From: Streptomyces roseochromogenus subsp. oscitans DS 12.976
GTDB taxonomy: Bacteria; Actinomycetota; Actinomycetes; Streptomycetales; Streptomycetaceae
Assembly: GCF_000497445.1 (NCBI RefSeq)
Contig: NZ_CM002285.1
Location: forward strand, 1,994,695-2,058,694
DNA length: 64,000 nucleotides
Direction of reading: 5' to 3'
In this document: positions 19,413 to 28,776 of the stretch, piece by piece
Layout of the letters: every line of letters begins with the position of its first letter
Position numbering within the stretch: position 1 is the stretch's first letter
The notes under the pieces: model-generated
What the model saw: only the letters and a program-made list of their open reading frames with translations
The model's database searches: none
What the model was told of the DNA's origin: nothing
Position numbers and translations under genes: made by a program

Positions 19413-21170
19413 TCACCGGGGTGTCACCGACCACGACGAACCTCCCGATCGCCCGTCTGACGCCGTGAACCGGAAGACGCCCTCCGCGCCGGACACCCAG
19501 CGGACGCTCACCTCGCGAGCCCCGTGATCGATGTCGTCCACCGTCACTCGCACGGACACCAGGTCCCTGAGCGGCCGGGGATCCGGCTCGCCGGTCAGCC
19601 GGGCCAGCGCCACGAACAGCGTGGCCCCGCCGGCCCCGGTCTCCCCGGTCAGGCCCTCCAGGCTCTCCAGGCCCTCCGACAGCCCCGACACCGGGAGCAG
19701 TTCGGCACGGAGGGCGCCGTCCGGTGCCGCCCATCCCGTGATCCGCACCGGCGTCCCGGGCGCGGCCCCGGCCACGAGATGGGCCCGCACCTCCACCGCG
19801 CCCTCGGCGACCACGAGACTGGTGACGGTGATCCCGTCGCGCACGGTGTGCCGGGAGGCGATCCACCCCGCGCCCGTGCCGAGTGGCTCGATCCCCGTCC
19901 GGCTCGGATCGCCGCCGACGATCACACTGTTGTCGTACGACACCGGGTGGGGCGTCGTCGCGGTCGAGTAGGCGAGCCGGGTGTAGTAGGGGTCGTAGCG
20001 GACGTCGTCACTGCCGTGGTTGTGCAGCCGGACCAGGCCGTCCGAACGCGTGGACTGCAGCAGCCAGTTGGGGACGGCGACCGGGCGCACCTCGTCGGCG
20101 CGGTCGGCCGGGCCCGGTTCCTCGGTCGCCGTCCACACCTGGTGCTCCGGAGGCAGCAGCAGGCCGAGGAACCCTTTGCTCGCCCAGTACGGGGAGGCCG
20201 GGCCCGAGTAGTTCTGCACAAGTGACTCGTCGGGGCCGAGCCAGCCGAGCGGGAGCAGACCGCGCTCGTCGACCGCGCCGCCGTCGAGGAAGTACCGCAG
20301 CGCGCCGGAGGCCAGGCGTCGCGTCTCACCGGGGGCGAGGGGGGTCTGGCCGATCAGGGCGCCGAGCCAGAGCGGGGCGGCCGTCGCGAAGCGGTAGGTC
20401 AGGGAGCGGCCCTGGTGGAGGGGGGCGCCGTCGCCGCCGAAGAGGCGGGCGTAGTCGGCGAGGTGACATGACAACCGTCGACCGTATACAGAAAGCAGTT
20501 CACTGTCGTCCGCCAACCATGCGTGGACGACGGTGTACAAGTGCATCGCCCAGCCGTTGTAGTAGTCGAACTTCCGGCCATCGCCGTCGGTGTACCAGCC
20601 GTCGCCCAGGTACCAGCCCTCGATCCGTTCCAGGCCACGGTCGATCGCCTTGCGCGCCGCTTCCGGCCGGTGACCGATCTCCGCCAGGAAGCCGCCGACG
20701 GTGACGGGGAACAACTCCCAGTTGCACGGCCAGGGTTCGGCGGTGAGCGCGTCCGCCAGCCAGTCGGCGGTGCGCTGCCGCACGGAGTCGTCCAGCCGGT
20801 CCCACAGCAGCGGCCGGGTCAGCCGCAGGGCGAGGGCGACGGACGCGGCCTCGACGAGCGGCTGGCCGCGGTGCCCGATGCGCGGCCAGACCCCGCCGGG
20901 GCCGGTGGCGAGGCCGTCGGCGTAGCGGTCGAGCGCGGTCTCGTCGCGGCGGAAGGCGGCCAGCAGCAGCGTACGGGCGTACCCCTCCAGGCCGTCCGAG
21001 AGGTGGCCGGACTGGCTCACATGGTCGCCGGGGAGGTGGTAGAGGGCGCGGTCGGGGGTGGCGTAGGGCTCGACCGCGGCCAGCAGGGCGTCGGCGGCAA
21101 CCTCCCAGTGGGTGCGACTGTATCCGGTGTACGGGCTCAACGCACGGTCCTCGGCGGGCAGTTCGATCAC
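19413..21170 (-). CDS. DUF2264-domain protein, probable carbohydrate-active enzyme
   Basis: 585 residues from GTG at 21170 (AAGGA upstream). The DUF2264 signature is visible: LYHLPGDHVSQSGHLSDGLEGYAR, then GHRGQPLVEAASVALAL, PCNWELFPVTVGGFL and GWYTDGDGRKFDYYNGWAMH. The predicted fold is an alpha/alpha barrel as in many glycoside hydrolases and lyases, followed by a beta-rich C-terminal domain. No signal peptide is seen. In actinomycetes such genes sit near oligosaccharide uptake genes; here it follows the galactoside locus and precedes a dead LacI regulator. Confidence 0.75.
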   Translation of the reverse strand: MIELPAEDRALSPYTGYSRTHWEVAADALLAAVEPYATPDRALYHLPGDHVSQSGHLSDGLEGYARTLLLAAFRRDETALDRYADGLATGPGGVWPRIGHRGQPLVEAASVALALRLTRPLLWDRLDDSVRQRTADWLADALTAEPWPCNWELFPVTVGGFLAEIGHRPEAARKAIDRGLERIEGWYLGDGWYTDGDGRKFDYYNGWAMHLYTVVHAWLADDSELLSVYGRRLSCHLADYARLFGGDGAPLHQGRSLTYRFATAAPLWLGALIGQTPLAPGETRRLASGALRYFLDGGAVDERGLLPLGWLGPDESLVQNYSGPASPYWASKGFLGLLLPPEHQVWTATEEPGPADRADEVRPVAVPNWLLQSTRSDGLVRLHNHGSDDVRYDPYYTRLAYSTATTPHPVSYDNSVIVGGDPSRTGIEPLGTGAGWIASRHTVRDGITVTSLVVAEGAVEVRAHLVAGAAPGTPVRITGWAAPDGALRAELLPVSGLSEGLESLEGLTGETGAGGATLFVALARLTGEPDPRPLRDLVSVRVTVDDIDHGAREVSVRWVSGAEGVFRFTASDGRSGGSSWSVTPR

Positions 21171-21513
21171 GGCGGCGGCTGTCCTTCCTGGCGGGGCCTG
21201 GGACGCCCCGGTTCCGGTCGGGGCGCCCCAGGGACTCATCCCACCCGCACGGCACCCTCGGGCACCGGACGCAGGGTCGGCAAGTCCGGCGGCTGGAGCG
21301 ACGACGGCTCGAACTACGCCGTCGACACCGGCGCGAATCTCGTCTTCCAGGAGAGCAAGGCCAACGGCGACCTGACCTCGCTGGTGTGGTTCCGAACGCC
21401 GAGAAGGTAAGGGCGGGCCAGTGTGGGGTCAATGGTTCGGGCCGGTGCGGGGTGAGTGGTTCCGGCGGCCCGCGGGCCGCCGCCCGGCGGCCCGTTTGGG
21501 CTAGCGTCGTGAC
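21171..21513 (+). other. Interval with a short coding-like remnant (21265-21410)
   Basis: Between 21265 and 21410 a plus-strand stretch with strong coding-like codon use reads VGKSGGWSDDG, then NYAVDTGANLVFQ, then NGDLTSLVWFRT, and ends at TAA. It has no SD or start at a sensible place, so it looks like the 3' fragment of a lost gene that I cannot identify. The remainder holds a TAGCGT -10-like box (21502-21507) just before mmuM. Confidence 0.35.
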
Positions 21514-22446
21514 ATGACCAGCAACGCCTCCCCCAGCCTCGTCGACGCCCTCGCCACCAGGACGGTCGTGCTCGACGGCGGCATGTCCAACCAGCTGGAG
21601 TCGGCCGGGTACGACCTGAGCGACGAGCTGTGGTCGGCGCGGCTGCTCGCCGAGCGGCCGGAAGCGATCACGGAGGCGCATCTCGCCTACTTCCGGGCGG
21701 GCGCGGACGTGGCCATCACGGCCGGCTACCAGGCCACCTTCGAGGGCTTCGCACGGCGCGGCATCGGGCACGAGGACGCGGCGCGGCTGCTCGCGCTGAG
21801 CGTGGACCTGGCGCGAGAGGCCGCCCGGCGGGCCGGGGACGAGGGCATCGACCGCCCGCTGTGGGTGGCGGCCTCGGTCGGGCCGTACGGGGCGATGCTC
21901 GCGGACGGCTCCGAGTACCGGGGCCGGTACGGGCTGAGCGTGGCCGAGCTGGAGCGCTTTCACCGGCCGCGCATCGAGGTGCTGGCCGCCGCCGCGCCGG
22001 ACGTCCTCGCGCTGGAGACGGTGCCGGACGCCGACGAGGGCGCCGCGCTGCTCGGCGCGGTGCGCGGGCTGGGGGTGCCGGCATGGCTTTCGTATACGGT
22101 CGACGGTCGGCACACGCGTGCCGGGCAGCCCCTGGAGGAGGCCTTCGCCCTGGCCGCCGACGTGGACGAGGTGATCGCGGTGGGCGTGAACTGCTGTGCA
22201 CCACGGGACGTGACACCCGCGGTGGAGATCGCATCCAGGGTCACCGGCAAGCCGGTCGTGGTCTATCCGAACAGCGGGGAGGCCTGGGACGCCGAGGCGC
22301 GCGCCTGGACGGGGAGTACGACGTTCAGCGCCGGGCAGGTCAAGGCGTGGCGGGAGGCGGGGGCGCGGTTGATCGGGGGGTGCTGCCGGGTGGGGCCGGA
22401 GGGTATCGCGGCGATTGCCTCCGGCGGTTTCGCGGAATCGCCGTAG
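21514..22446 (+). CDS. mmuM: Homocysteine S-methyltransferase
   Basis: 310 residues. DGGMSNQLE at the N-terminus and the zinc-binding cysteines C227 (GVNCC) and C290-C291 (GGCCR) identify the MmuM/BHMT family, which transfers a methyl group from S-methylmethionine (or another donor) to homocysteine to make methionine. It acts in the cytoplasm. ATG at 21514 lies 6 nt after a TAGCGT box with no SD, so the mRNA is probably leaderless. No S-methylmethionine permease is adjacent. Confidence 0.88.
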   Translation: MTSNASPSLVDALATRTVVLDGGMSNQLESAGYDLSDELWSARLLAERPEAITEAHLAYFRAGADVAITAGYQATFEGFARRGIGHEDAARLLALSVDLAREAARRAGDEGIDRPLWVAASVGPYGAMLADGSEYRGRYGLSVAELERFHRPRIEVLAAAAPDVLALETVPDADEGAALLGAVRGLGVPAWLSYTVDGRHTRAGQPLEEAFALAADVDEVIAVGVNCCAPRDVTPAVEIASRVTGKPVVVYPNSGEAWDAEARAWTGSTTFSAGQVKAWREAGARLIGGCCRVGPEGIAAIASGGFAESP

Positions 22447-22490
22447 GGGCCGGGCATGCAGGGCGGGTGCGGCTCGTCTGTGGCTGGTCG

Positions 22491-22523
22491 CTCCCCCACT
22501 CTCGACTGCGCTCGAGCGGGGAG
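22491..22523. repeat. Streptomyces intergenic hairpin repeat
   Basis: CTCCCC (22491-22496) and GGGGAG (22518-22523) enclose a second inverted element (CTCGA...). The block is followed by ACCCCCATCG. A related block with CTCCCCC, GGGGG and CCATCGCCCC lies at 59709-59738. At 22559-22570 the minus strand carries AGGGGCGCGGGG, the start of another dispersed repeat. It lies between convergent mmuM and the esterase and may also terminate transcription. Confidence 0.55.
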
Positions 22524-22600
22524 ACCCCCATCGCGGCGGAGCCGCATGTCAAACACAGCCCCGCGCCCCTGTTTTCGCCACCCTTCCTTTCGAGGCACCG

Positions 22601-24175
22601 TCAACGGCGTCTGGCGCCTACCGAACGCCGTAGGCGGCGTACCGCTGCTGCCAGTTCCGTTCCGGGGGCCCGAGTGTCGGTGTCCGGGGCCGGGGCGGGT
22701 TCGGGGACGGTGGTGGCGGTCGCCCAGAGGGCGAATTCCGCATCTCGCGGCCCGGATGCGGTGTACGGGATACCGTCGCCGAAGATCCGTACCGGATGCG
22801 AGGCGTCCCAGGGCTCCCAGCCGGGGTCGCCGGTCGCGGCGAAGCGTACCCACGCCCCGTGCATCGCGTCGCACAGCTCCTGCGGGGCGCCCTCGCCCGC
22901 CAGCTTCTTCGATTCGGGTGTGGCGCCGGAGTCGAAGACGAAGCCCAGTTCCAGGGCGTGGCAGGCACCGAGGGACGGGCGGCCGGACGGCCAGGCGAAC
23001 TCGTAGAGGTAGGAGAGGCCGGGGCGGGAGTCGGCGAGGCGGTGCAGCGGGATGCGCAGCAGGTGGTCGGTGACCATCTGGCCGACGATCTCGGCGGTGC
23101 CGGCGTCGGGGTGCAGGGCGCGGTAGCCGCGGGGCACCTCGTGGCCGGCGCGGCAGCGGGCCATGGCGCCGGCCAGGGAGACGGGGCCGAGCCGGTCGAC
23201 GTGTTCGAGGAGTCCGCCGGGCACCAGCCACAGCCGGTACTCGTCCCGGGTCCAGCCCATGAGCAGTTCCACGCCCGGGGCGGCGTCGCCGTCGATGAGC
23301 GCCCGCAGGGGGTCGCGGGGGACGAGGTCGTCGTCGACGACGATCCCGAAGGCGGGTCCGCCCAGCACCGGGCTGCTGAGCCGGCCGACCTCGGCCTGGG
23401 TGCGCAGCAGCAGGTCACGGTCGACGGCGGCGAAGGCTTCGGCAGTGGCGGGAATCTTCAGGCGGGTGGCCATACGGCGCACCATCCGGCGTACCTTGGC
23501 GCGCTCGGCGACCTCGGGCGGGCCGCTCTGCAGCACCGCCCGCCGGATCAGGCCGCGGGTCTGGGGGGCGGCGAGCAGGACTCCGGCACTGATGGCGCCG
23601 GCCGACTGTCCGCACAGGGTGATCCGGTCGGGGTCGCCACCGAAGGCGCCGATCGTCTCGTGGACCCAGCGCAGGGCGGCGAGCTGGTCGCGGAGTCCGG
23701 GGTTCGGGGGTGCGTCGGGGAAGAGTCCGTAACCCTCCACGCCCAGCCGGTAGTTGATGGAGACGCAGACGACGCCGTCCCGGGCGAAGGTGCTGCCGTC
23801 GTAGACGGTGACGGCGGAGGAGCCCCTGGTCAGGGCGCCGCCGTGGAGCCAGAGGAGGACGGGGAGCCGGGCGCCGGGGTATGGCTCGGGGGTCCATACG
23901 TTGAGGTTGAGGCAGTCGTCGCCGGGGATCTCGGGGTCGGACAGGTACTGGGCGAACGCCTCGGAGTACGGCGGTTTCGGCGCGGTCGGACCGAAGGCGC
24001 CGGCATCGCGTACGCCGTCCCAGGGTCCGGGCGGCTCCGGCGGCCGGAACCGGAGGGGGCCGACGGGCGGGGCGGCGTACGGGATGCCCCGGAACACCGC
24101 GATCCCCTGCTCGTACCGGCCGCGTACGGCCCCGTGGGGCGTCCTGACCACGGGGCCTGTCCGGTCTTCCGTCAT
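22601..24175 (-). CDS. Type-B carboxylesterase/lipase
   Basis: 524 residues, the usual size. The carboxylesterase-B pattern is complete: FRGIPYAAPPVG, EDCLNLNVW-like DDCLNLNVW (~87-94), oxyanion-hole WLHGGAL and nucleophile S191 in CGQSAGA. C-terminal GACHALELGFVF carries the catalytic-histidine region. No signal peptide, so it is probably intracellular. The substrate (an ester or carbamate) is unknown. It is divergent from the LacI pseudogene. Confidence 0.88.
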   Translation of the reverse strand: MTEDRTGPVVRTPHGAVRGRYEQGIAVFRGIPYAAPPVGPLRFRPPEPPGPWDGVRDAGAFGPTAPKPPYSEAFAQYLSDPEIPGDDCLNLNVWTPEPYPGARLPVLLWLHGGALTRGSSAVTVYDGSTFARDGVVCVSINYRLGVEGYGLFPDAPPNPGLRDQLAALRWVHETIGAFGGDPDRITLCGQSAGAISAGVLLAAPQTRGLIRRAVLQSGPPEVAERAKVRRMVRRMATRLKIPATAEAFAAVDRDLLLRTQAEVGRLSSPVLGGPAFGIVVDDDLVPRDPLRALIDGDAAPGVELLMGWTRDEYRLWLVPGGLLEHVDRLGPVSLAGAMARCRAGHEVPRGYRALHPDAGTAEIVGQMVTDHLLRIPLHRLADSRPGLSYLYEFAWPSGRPSLGACHALELGFVFDSGATPESKKLAGEGAPQELCDAMHGAWVRFAATGDPGWEPWDASHPVRIFGDGIPYTASGPRDAEFALWATATTVPEPAPAPDTDTRAPGTELAAAVRRLRRSVGARRR

Positions 24176-24335
24176 CGCCCACCAGCCCTTCGCCGTGTTC
24201 CTGCGTCCTTCACAGCCACGCTGAGTGTCCTGTTCACATCAGAGCATCACAGTGCGCGCAGGTATTCCGGCGCAGGGGCCCGGCACTGGGCCGTTCGGCG
24301 TACCGCCCGGGAATTCCCGTGTCTTCACGTCTGTG

Positions 24336-24367
24336 TTGACACCCACCTATCGCAGGAAGCGCTTTCT
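24336..24367 (+). promoter_or_regulatory. Orphaned LacI-type operator and -35-like element
   Basis: A near-palindrome AGGAAGC-GCTTTCT (24354-24367; 6 of 7 positions symmetric around the central CG-type core AAGCGCTT) matches the LacI-family operator style. TTGACA lies at 24336-24341. It precedes the broken LacI gene and is 160 bp upstream of the divergent esterase. Confidence 0.5.
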
Positions 24368-24436
24368 GTACCGGTGGGCAGACCCTGGAGAGGGCTGGGC
24401 CGGAGAGGCGGCTTCTGTGGTCCGTGCGGGGAGTGT

Positions 24437-25040
24437 GCGGGTGCCGGCCGGGCCGACACCGGCGGTGGTGGCCCGGGAGGCCGAGGTGTCGGTGCCCACG
24501 GGCCTCGAAGGTGGTCGACGGCCGCGAGGACGTGGCATCGGAGACCCGTCGCCGGGTCACCGGGGCCCTGGACCGGCTCGGCCATGTGCGCCGGCCCCGC
24601 TTCGACACCACGAGGACGCCGGGCCTGGTCGACCTGGTGGTGCACTCGCTGGAGAGCCCTTGGTCGGGCGCCGTGCTGCACGGGATGGAGGCGGCGGCGT
24701 ACGAGGCGGGCCTGGAGGTGGTGGTCTCGGCCGGGCCGACCCGGACCCGGGCCGACCGGCCGGAGCGGGGCCGGCTGGAGCAGGGCCGGCTGGACAAGCT
24801 GACGGCGCGCGGCTCTTCGGGCGTGCTGTTCAACCTGGCGGAGCTGTCCCCGTCGCCGTACGCATGGCTGGATCACCAGCGCATCCCGTACGTGCTGATC
24901 GCCCCCCCGCACGAGCCCCCGGCCGGGGTGCGGTCGGTCGGGGCGGCCAACTGACAGGGCGGGGTGAGCGCGACCGAGCATCTGCTCGGATGCCGGAACC
25001 GCTTCACTGCGGAAACTTCACGCAGGGCGCCGGCCGGCCG
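24437..25040 (+). pseudogene. Broken LacI-family transcriptional regulator
   Basis: Recognisable LacI segments lie in order but not in one frame. The helix-turn-helix start TPAVVAREAEVSVPT is followed by a frameshift near 24500 into SKVVDGREDVASETRRRV, then LGHVRRPRFDTTRTPGLVD and LTARGSSGVLFNLAEL. The frame ends at TGA (24952-24954) in VGAAN-stop-QGG, where family members have Trp (TGG). After ATEHLLG a deletion jumps to GNFTQGAG (to ~25033), and the remainder, about half the protein, is missing. At least one frameshift, one nonsense mutation and one deletion are present, so it is non-functional. Confidence 0.85.
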
Positions 25041-25096
25041 GGGTGCCGGGCCAACTCCCTTGAAGCGGGGGACCGGTGACCGTAGCCTCGCCGGTC

Positions 25097-25729
25097 ATGG
25101 ACGCCGTTCCCCCGCTCCTGGACCATCTCGTCCTCGCCACGCCCGACCTGGCGGCGACGGTCGCCGACTTCGCGCGGCGGACCGGGGTGACGCCCGTCCC
25201 CGGCGGTGTGCATGTCGGGCTCGGCACACGCAACCATCTGGTGGGGCTGGGCGGCCGGAGCTATCTGGAGATCCTCGGCCCCGACCCCGAGCAGCCCGAG
25301 CCCGCCGGGCCACGGCCGTTCGGAGTCGACCGGCTGGCCGGGCCGCGCACGCTGACCTGGGCGATCAGTCCGGCCGACCTGGATGCGGCGATCACGACGG
25401 CTCGCGCGAGGGGCTACGACCCGGGGCCCGCGCGTCTGATGAGCCGCCGCACGCCGGACGGTACCGTGCTGCGGTGGCGACTGACCGACGGCGATCACGC
25501 GCATCCCTCCGGTCTGGTCCCGTTCCTGATCGACTGGGGCGACTCCCGCCACCCGGCCGCCTCGGGCCTGCCGGTCACGCCACTGCTGGAGATGACCGCG
25601 GCGGTCCCGGACCCGGAGGAGGTGCGCGGCCCGCTCGCGGCCCTGAACACCGGGCTGACACTCGCCCCGGGGCCGGTCGCGCTCACCTTCACCGTGGGCA
25701 CCCCCAACGGACCGGTCACCTTCGGCTGA
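25097..25729 (+). CDS. Glyoxalase-like (VOC-fold) protein
   Basis: 210 residues with the Glyoxalase_3-type pattern: LLDHLVLATPDLAATVADFARRTGV, GGVHVGLGTRNHLVGLGGRSYLEILGPD and later HPSGLVPFLIDWG. Metal ligands are plausible (H in LDHL, E in YLEIL) but chemistry is unknown. ATG at 25097 follows a TAGCCT box (25083-25088) with no SD, so leaderless translation is likely; GTG at 25076 would add 7 residues. Confidence 0.75.
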   Translation: MDAVPPLLDHLVLATPDLAATVADFARRTGVTPVPGGVHVGLGTRNHLVGLGGRSYLEILGPDPEQPEPAGPRPFGVDRLAGPRTLTWAISPADLDAAITTARARGYDPGPARLMSRRTPDGTVLRWRLTDGDHAHPSGLVPFLIDWGDSRHPAASGLPVTPLLEMTAAVPDPEEVRGPLAALNTGLTLAPGPVALTFTVGTPNGPVTFG

Positions 25730-25833
25730 GGCCCGCGAGGGCGAGTGGGGGCGCGCGAGGGCGTCCGCGATACGCGCCGAGGGTGTCCGATTCCTTCAAG
25801 ACCGGGCGGCGGCCGCCCGCCTACGGTGACCGC

Positions 25834-26235
25834 ATGACTGCACGATTCGCCGTGATCGGCGTGGTGGCCTCCGACCTGGCCGCCTCCCTCGCCTTCTACC
25901 GTCGCCTCGGACTGGCCTTCCCTCCCGGTGCCGAGGAACAGCCGCATGTCGAGGCCGAGTTGCCCGGCGGGCTGGTCCTCGCCCTGGACACCGAGGCAAC
26001 CGTCCGCTCCTTCCACTCCGGCTGGCGCCCGCCCCAGGGCGGCGGGCGCGTGGGGCTCGCCTTCCGGTGCGACTCGCCCGCCGAGGTCGACGCCCTGTAC
26101 GAGGACCTGGTGGCCGCCGGCCACCACGGGGAGCTGAAGCCGTGGGACGCGTTCTGGGGACAGCGGTACGCCACCGTGCACGACCCCGACGGCAACGGCG
26201 TCGACCTGTTCGCGCCGCTACCCGCCGCCGAGTAG
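25834..26235 (+). CDS. Small VOC/glyoxalase-superfamily protein
   Basis: 133 residues with the single-module VOC fold: [23 protein letters not shown] at the N-terminus and [18 protein letters not shown] at the C-terminus. Such proteins are glyoxalases, dioxygenases, or bleomycin-type resistance or binding proteins; nothing here decides which. It converges with, and overlaps by 18 bases, an AraC regulator gene. Confidence 0.8.
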   Translation: MTARFAVIGVVASDLAASLAFYRRLGLAFPPGAEEQPHVEAELPGGLVLALDTEATVRSFHSGWRPPQGGGRVGLAFRCDSPAEVDALYEDLVAAGHHGELKPWDAFWGQRYATVHDPDGNGVDLFAPLPAAE

Positions 26236-26946
26236 CGTCCCGAGCGGCATGCCCGTCAACTCCCTCACCTCACGGGCGAGATGAGGCTGGTCCGCATACC
26301 CGGCACGCAGGGCCGTCTCGGCGTAGGGCGTCCCGGCACGGGCCAGCGCCAGCGCCCGTTGCAGACGCAGGATGCGGGCCAGCGCCTTGGGGCCGTAGCC
26401 GAACGCGCTCAGGCAGCGGCGGTGCAACGTGCGGGTGCCGACGCCGAGTTCGGCGGCCGTGGCGGCCACCGGGCGGCCCTCGTCCAGGCGCTCCACCAGC
26501 CGGCCCAGCAGCGGGTCGGGGGCCGTGGTCCGCGCGGCCCGGCCCAGGGCGATGTCCTCCAGTGCCGCCACCGGGTCGGGCGCCGCCTCCACCCCCTCAC
26601 ACAGTCGCCGGACCCGGGCGGAGGGCCACAGGTCGGCCAAGTCGACCCGCAGATCGCGCAGTTCGTGCGCGGGTACGCCGAGCAGCGCGGGTGCGGTGCC
26701 GGGGTAGAAGCGGACGCCTGCCCAGGAGCGGGGTGGGCCCTCGGGGACGTAGGGGCGGGTGTCGGGGCCCGCGACCAGCAGCCGGCCCTCGCTCCACAGC
26801 AGATCCATGCAGCCGTCGGGCAGCACGGGCCCGCCACCGGCCCCATCCGGGGTGTTCGTCCACACGACCGCGCCTGTCAGCCGGGACGCCCGCTCCGCGT
26901 ACACGTGTGCCAGCGTACGTCGCTGGTGAGCTCCAGAGCCCTGCAT
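26218..26946 (-). CDS. AraC-family transcriptional regulator
   Basis: 242 residues. The N-terminal part ([26 protein letters not shown]) is the DUF6597/AraC-type sensing region and the C-terminus has the two-helix DNA-binding domain ([40 protein letters not shown]). ATG at 26946 follows a run of nine G. Its tail-to-tail overlap with the VOC gene suggests a functional pair. Confidence 0.82.
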   Translation of the reverse strand: MQGSGAHQRRTLAHVYAERASRLTGAVVWTNTPDGAGGGPVLPDGCMDLLWSEGRLLVAGPDTRPYVPEGPPRSWAGVRFYPGTAPALLGVPAHELRDLRVDLADLWPSARVRRLCEGVEAAPDPVAALEDIALGRAARTTAPDPLLGRLVERLDEGRPVAATAAELGVGTRTLHRRCLSAFGYGPKALARILRLQRALALARAGTPYAETALRAGYADQPHLAREVRELTGMPLGTLLGGG

Positions 26947-27261
26947 ACCCCCCCCCGCTCCAGGAGCGCCCGCCCTACGACCGGCCGCTCAGCTCGGACG
27001 GCCGGACAGCCGGACACCGTAACGGCTGCGGAAGCGGCCGACCTGCGGAAAACGCTAGTTCCGAAGGGGTTCCGGGCGGATCGGAGCACGGGTGGAGAAC
27101 CGGGTGGAAAGCAGGTGGAACGCGAGGGTGGAGATCCGGGCACGGCCCTCAGAGGTGGCCCCCACAGCCCGTCCGGGCGGGAAGCGTCAGCAGCGGTGGC
27201 AGGCATCGGGGAGGCGGCCGTGGATCTCGCCGCGCATCAGGTAGGTGCCGATGACCATGAC
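26947..27261. other. Intergenic stretch without a recognisable gene
   Basis: No ORF with coding character or SD is seen. Codon-position bias is lost relative to neighbours, consistent with degraded sequence upstream of the NmrA fragment. Confidence 0.5.
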
Positions 27262-27440
27262 TGTGGCGGCGCTCACCGACGGCGACCGTGCCGCCCGAAG
27301 TTTCTGGTCGAGCTGTTCACGTCGCTGCTCGACGGGCGGAACGCGCGTGTCTCGGACGCCGTACGGCAGGTGCTGGGCCGGGCGCCGCGGGACTTCGGGG
27401 ACCACGCCCGGGAGGCCGCGGCAGCCGGGGGCATGCCCAC
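27262..27440 (+). pseudogene. 3' fragment of an NmrA-type NAD(P)-binding protein
   Basis: The frame reads LVELFTSLLDGRNARVSDAV, then RQVLGRAPRDFGDHAREAAA, the characteristic C-terminus of NmrA-like/atypical SDR proteins. Just upstream, PPEV (normally continuous with VELFT) and VAALTDGDR lie in other frames, so a frameshift sits near 27300. The Rossmann N-terminal part is absent. Confidence 0.65.
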
Positions 27441-27463
27441 GCCATGCCCTACGGCACGCCAGG

Positions 27464-28645
27464 TCACTTCCCCCGGTGTGCCGTGCCCGTGTCCCCGCCC
27501 GTCTCGTGCGGAGGCCGGCCGTTGGCCTTGTGCGTGTGGTGGGTGTGCTTGGCGTGGGTGCGCAGGCGGGCTGTGACGTCCTCCGGGGGCAGGAAGCGGG
27601 ACCAGCGCTCGGGGAACTCGGAGGGCATGTCGGGGTCGTCGGGGTCGGCCTCGCGGGCGGCGGCGGCCCGGGCGACATACTCGACGACCTGGGCCTCGCG
27701 GATCCGCTCGTTCGCGGCGCGGGCGGCGGCCGTGGTGGCGGCGGGCCAGACCCGGTCGATGGCGGCGTTGACCGCCGCGCCGACGAGGACGGCGAAGGCG
27801 GACACACCGATCCACAGCAGGACGGCGACTGATGCGGCCAGGGAGCCGTAGATCGTGGCGCCCTCGATGGTGTGCACGAGGTAGATCCGCAGCAGGAAGC
27901 TGCCGAGGACCCACATGGCCAGGGCGACCAGGGCGCCGGGGACGTCCTCGATCCACGGGGAGCGGACCGGCACGGACACGTGGTACAGGGTGGTCAGGAA
28001 GGCGATGGACAGGACGATGACGACCGGCCAGTACAGGACCTGCACCACCGTCTCCGACCAGGGAACCACCCGGACCACGGCGTCCGGGCCGGCCACCATC
28101 AGGGGCAGCGCCACCGAGCCGACCAGCAGTGCCACGATGAACAGCAGGAAGGACATCATCCGGGTCTTGACGATGCCGCGGACGCCGTCGAGGCCGTACA
28201 TGACGGTGATGGTGTCGATGAAGACGTTCACCGCGCGTGATCCGGACCAGAGGGCGAAGACGAACCCGATGGAGATGACGTCGGGCCGGGTCCTCAGCAC
28301 GTCGTGCAGGATCGGCTCGGCGATCTCCTTCACGCCCTTGTCGGACAGGACCGTCCGCGAGGCGTCGAGGATGTTGGTCTCCAGGCTCTGGATGGTGTGG
28401 GCGCCGGTCCAGCTGTCGACGTAGGCGAGCAGCCCGATGAGGCAGAGCAGCAGGGGCGGCACGGACAGCAGCGTGAAGAACGCCGCCTCGGCCGCCAGGC
28501 CCAGGATGCGGTACTCCACGCAGGAGTTGACGGTGTCCTTGAGCAGCAGCCAGGCGGTCCTGCGTTTGGAGACGTTCCGGTAGAGGGCTCTGGCCCGGTG
28601 GAGGCGACCGGTGGGCGGTTCGGGGGGTTCACTTGCTGGCTGCAC
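27464..28645 (-). CDS. YihY/BrkB-family inner membrane protein
   Basis: 393 residues from GTG at 28645, directly after a TACCTT-type -10 box (leaderless). Six hydrophobic helices are visible, with family motifs: AAEAAFFTLLSVPPLLLCLIG, FALWSGSRAVNVFIDTI, VPGALVALAMWVLGS and YGSLAASVAVLLWIGVSAFAVLVGA. The C-terminal ~100 residues are cytoplasmic and His/Lys-rich. Family members were once called ribonuclease BN in error; their true function is unknown, possibly transport. Confidence 0.87.
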   Translation of the reverse strand: MQPASEPPEPPTGRLHRARALYRNVSKRRTAWLLLKDTVNSCVEYRILGLAAEAAFFTLLSVPPLLLCLIGLLAYVDSWTGAHTIQSLETNILDASRTVLSDKGVKEIAEPILHDVLRTRPDVISIGFVFALWSGSRAVNVFIDTITVMYGLDGVRGIVKTRMMSFLLFIVALLVGSVALPLMVAGPDAVVRVVPWSETVVQVLYWPVVIVLSIAFLTTLYHVSVPVRSPWIEDVPGALVALAMWVLGSFLLRIYLVHTIEGATIYGSLAASVAVLLWIGVSAFAVLVGAAVNAAIDRVWPAATTAAARAANERIREAQVVEYVARAAAAREADPDDPDMPSEFPERWSRFLPPEDVTARLRTHAKHTHHTHKANGRPPHETGGDTGTAHRGK

Positions 28646-28776
28646 GACCCAAAGGTATCCGCAGCACCGGACCGCCCTCACCTTCCGGGGCGGACGACCG
28701 CATCCGGCGCGCCCGGCCACGCCACTGTGCCACTCTGGAGGCCTTCACCGCCGCAGTCCCGGGTAGGTTCGCAATC

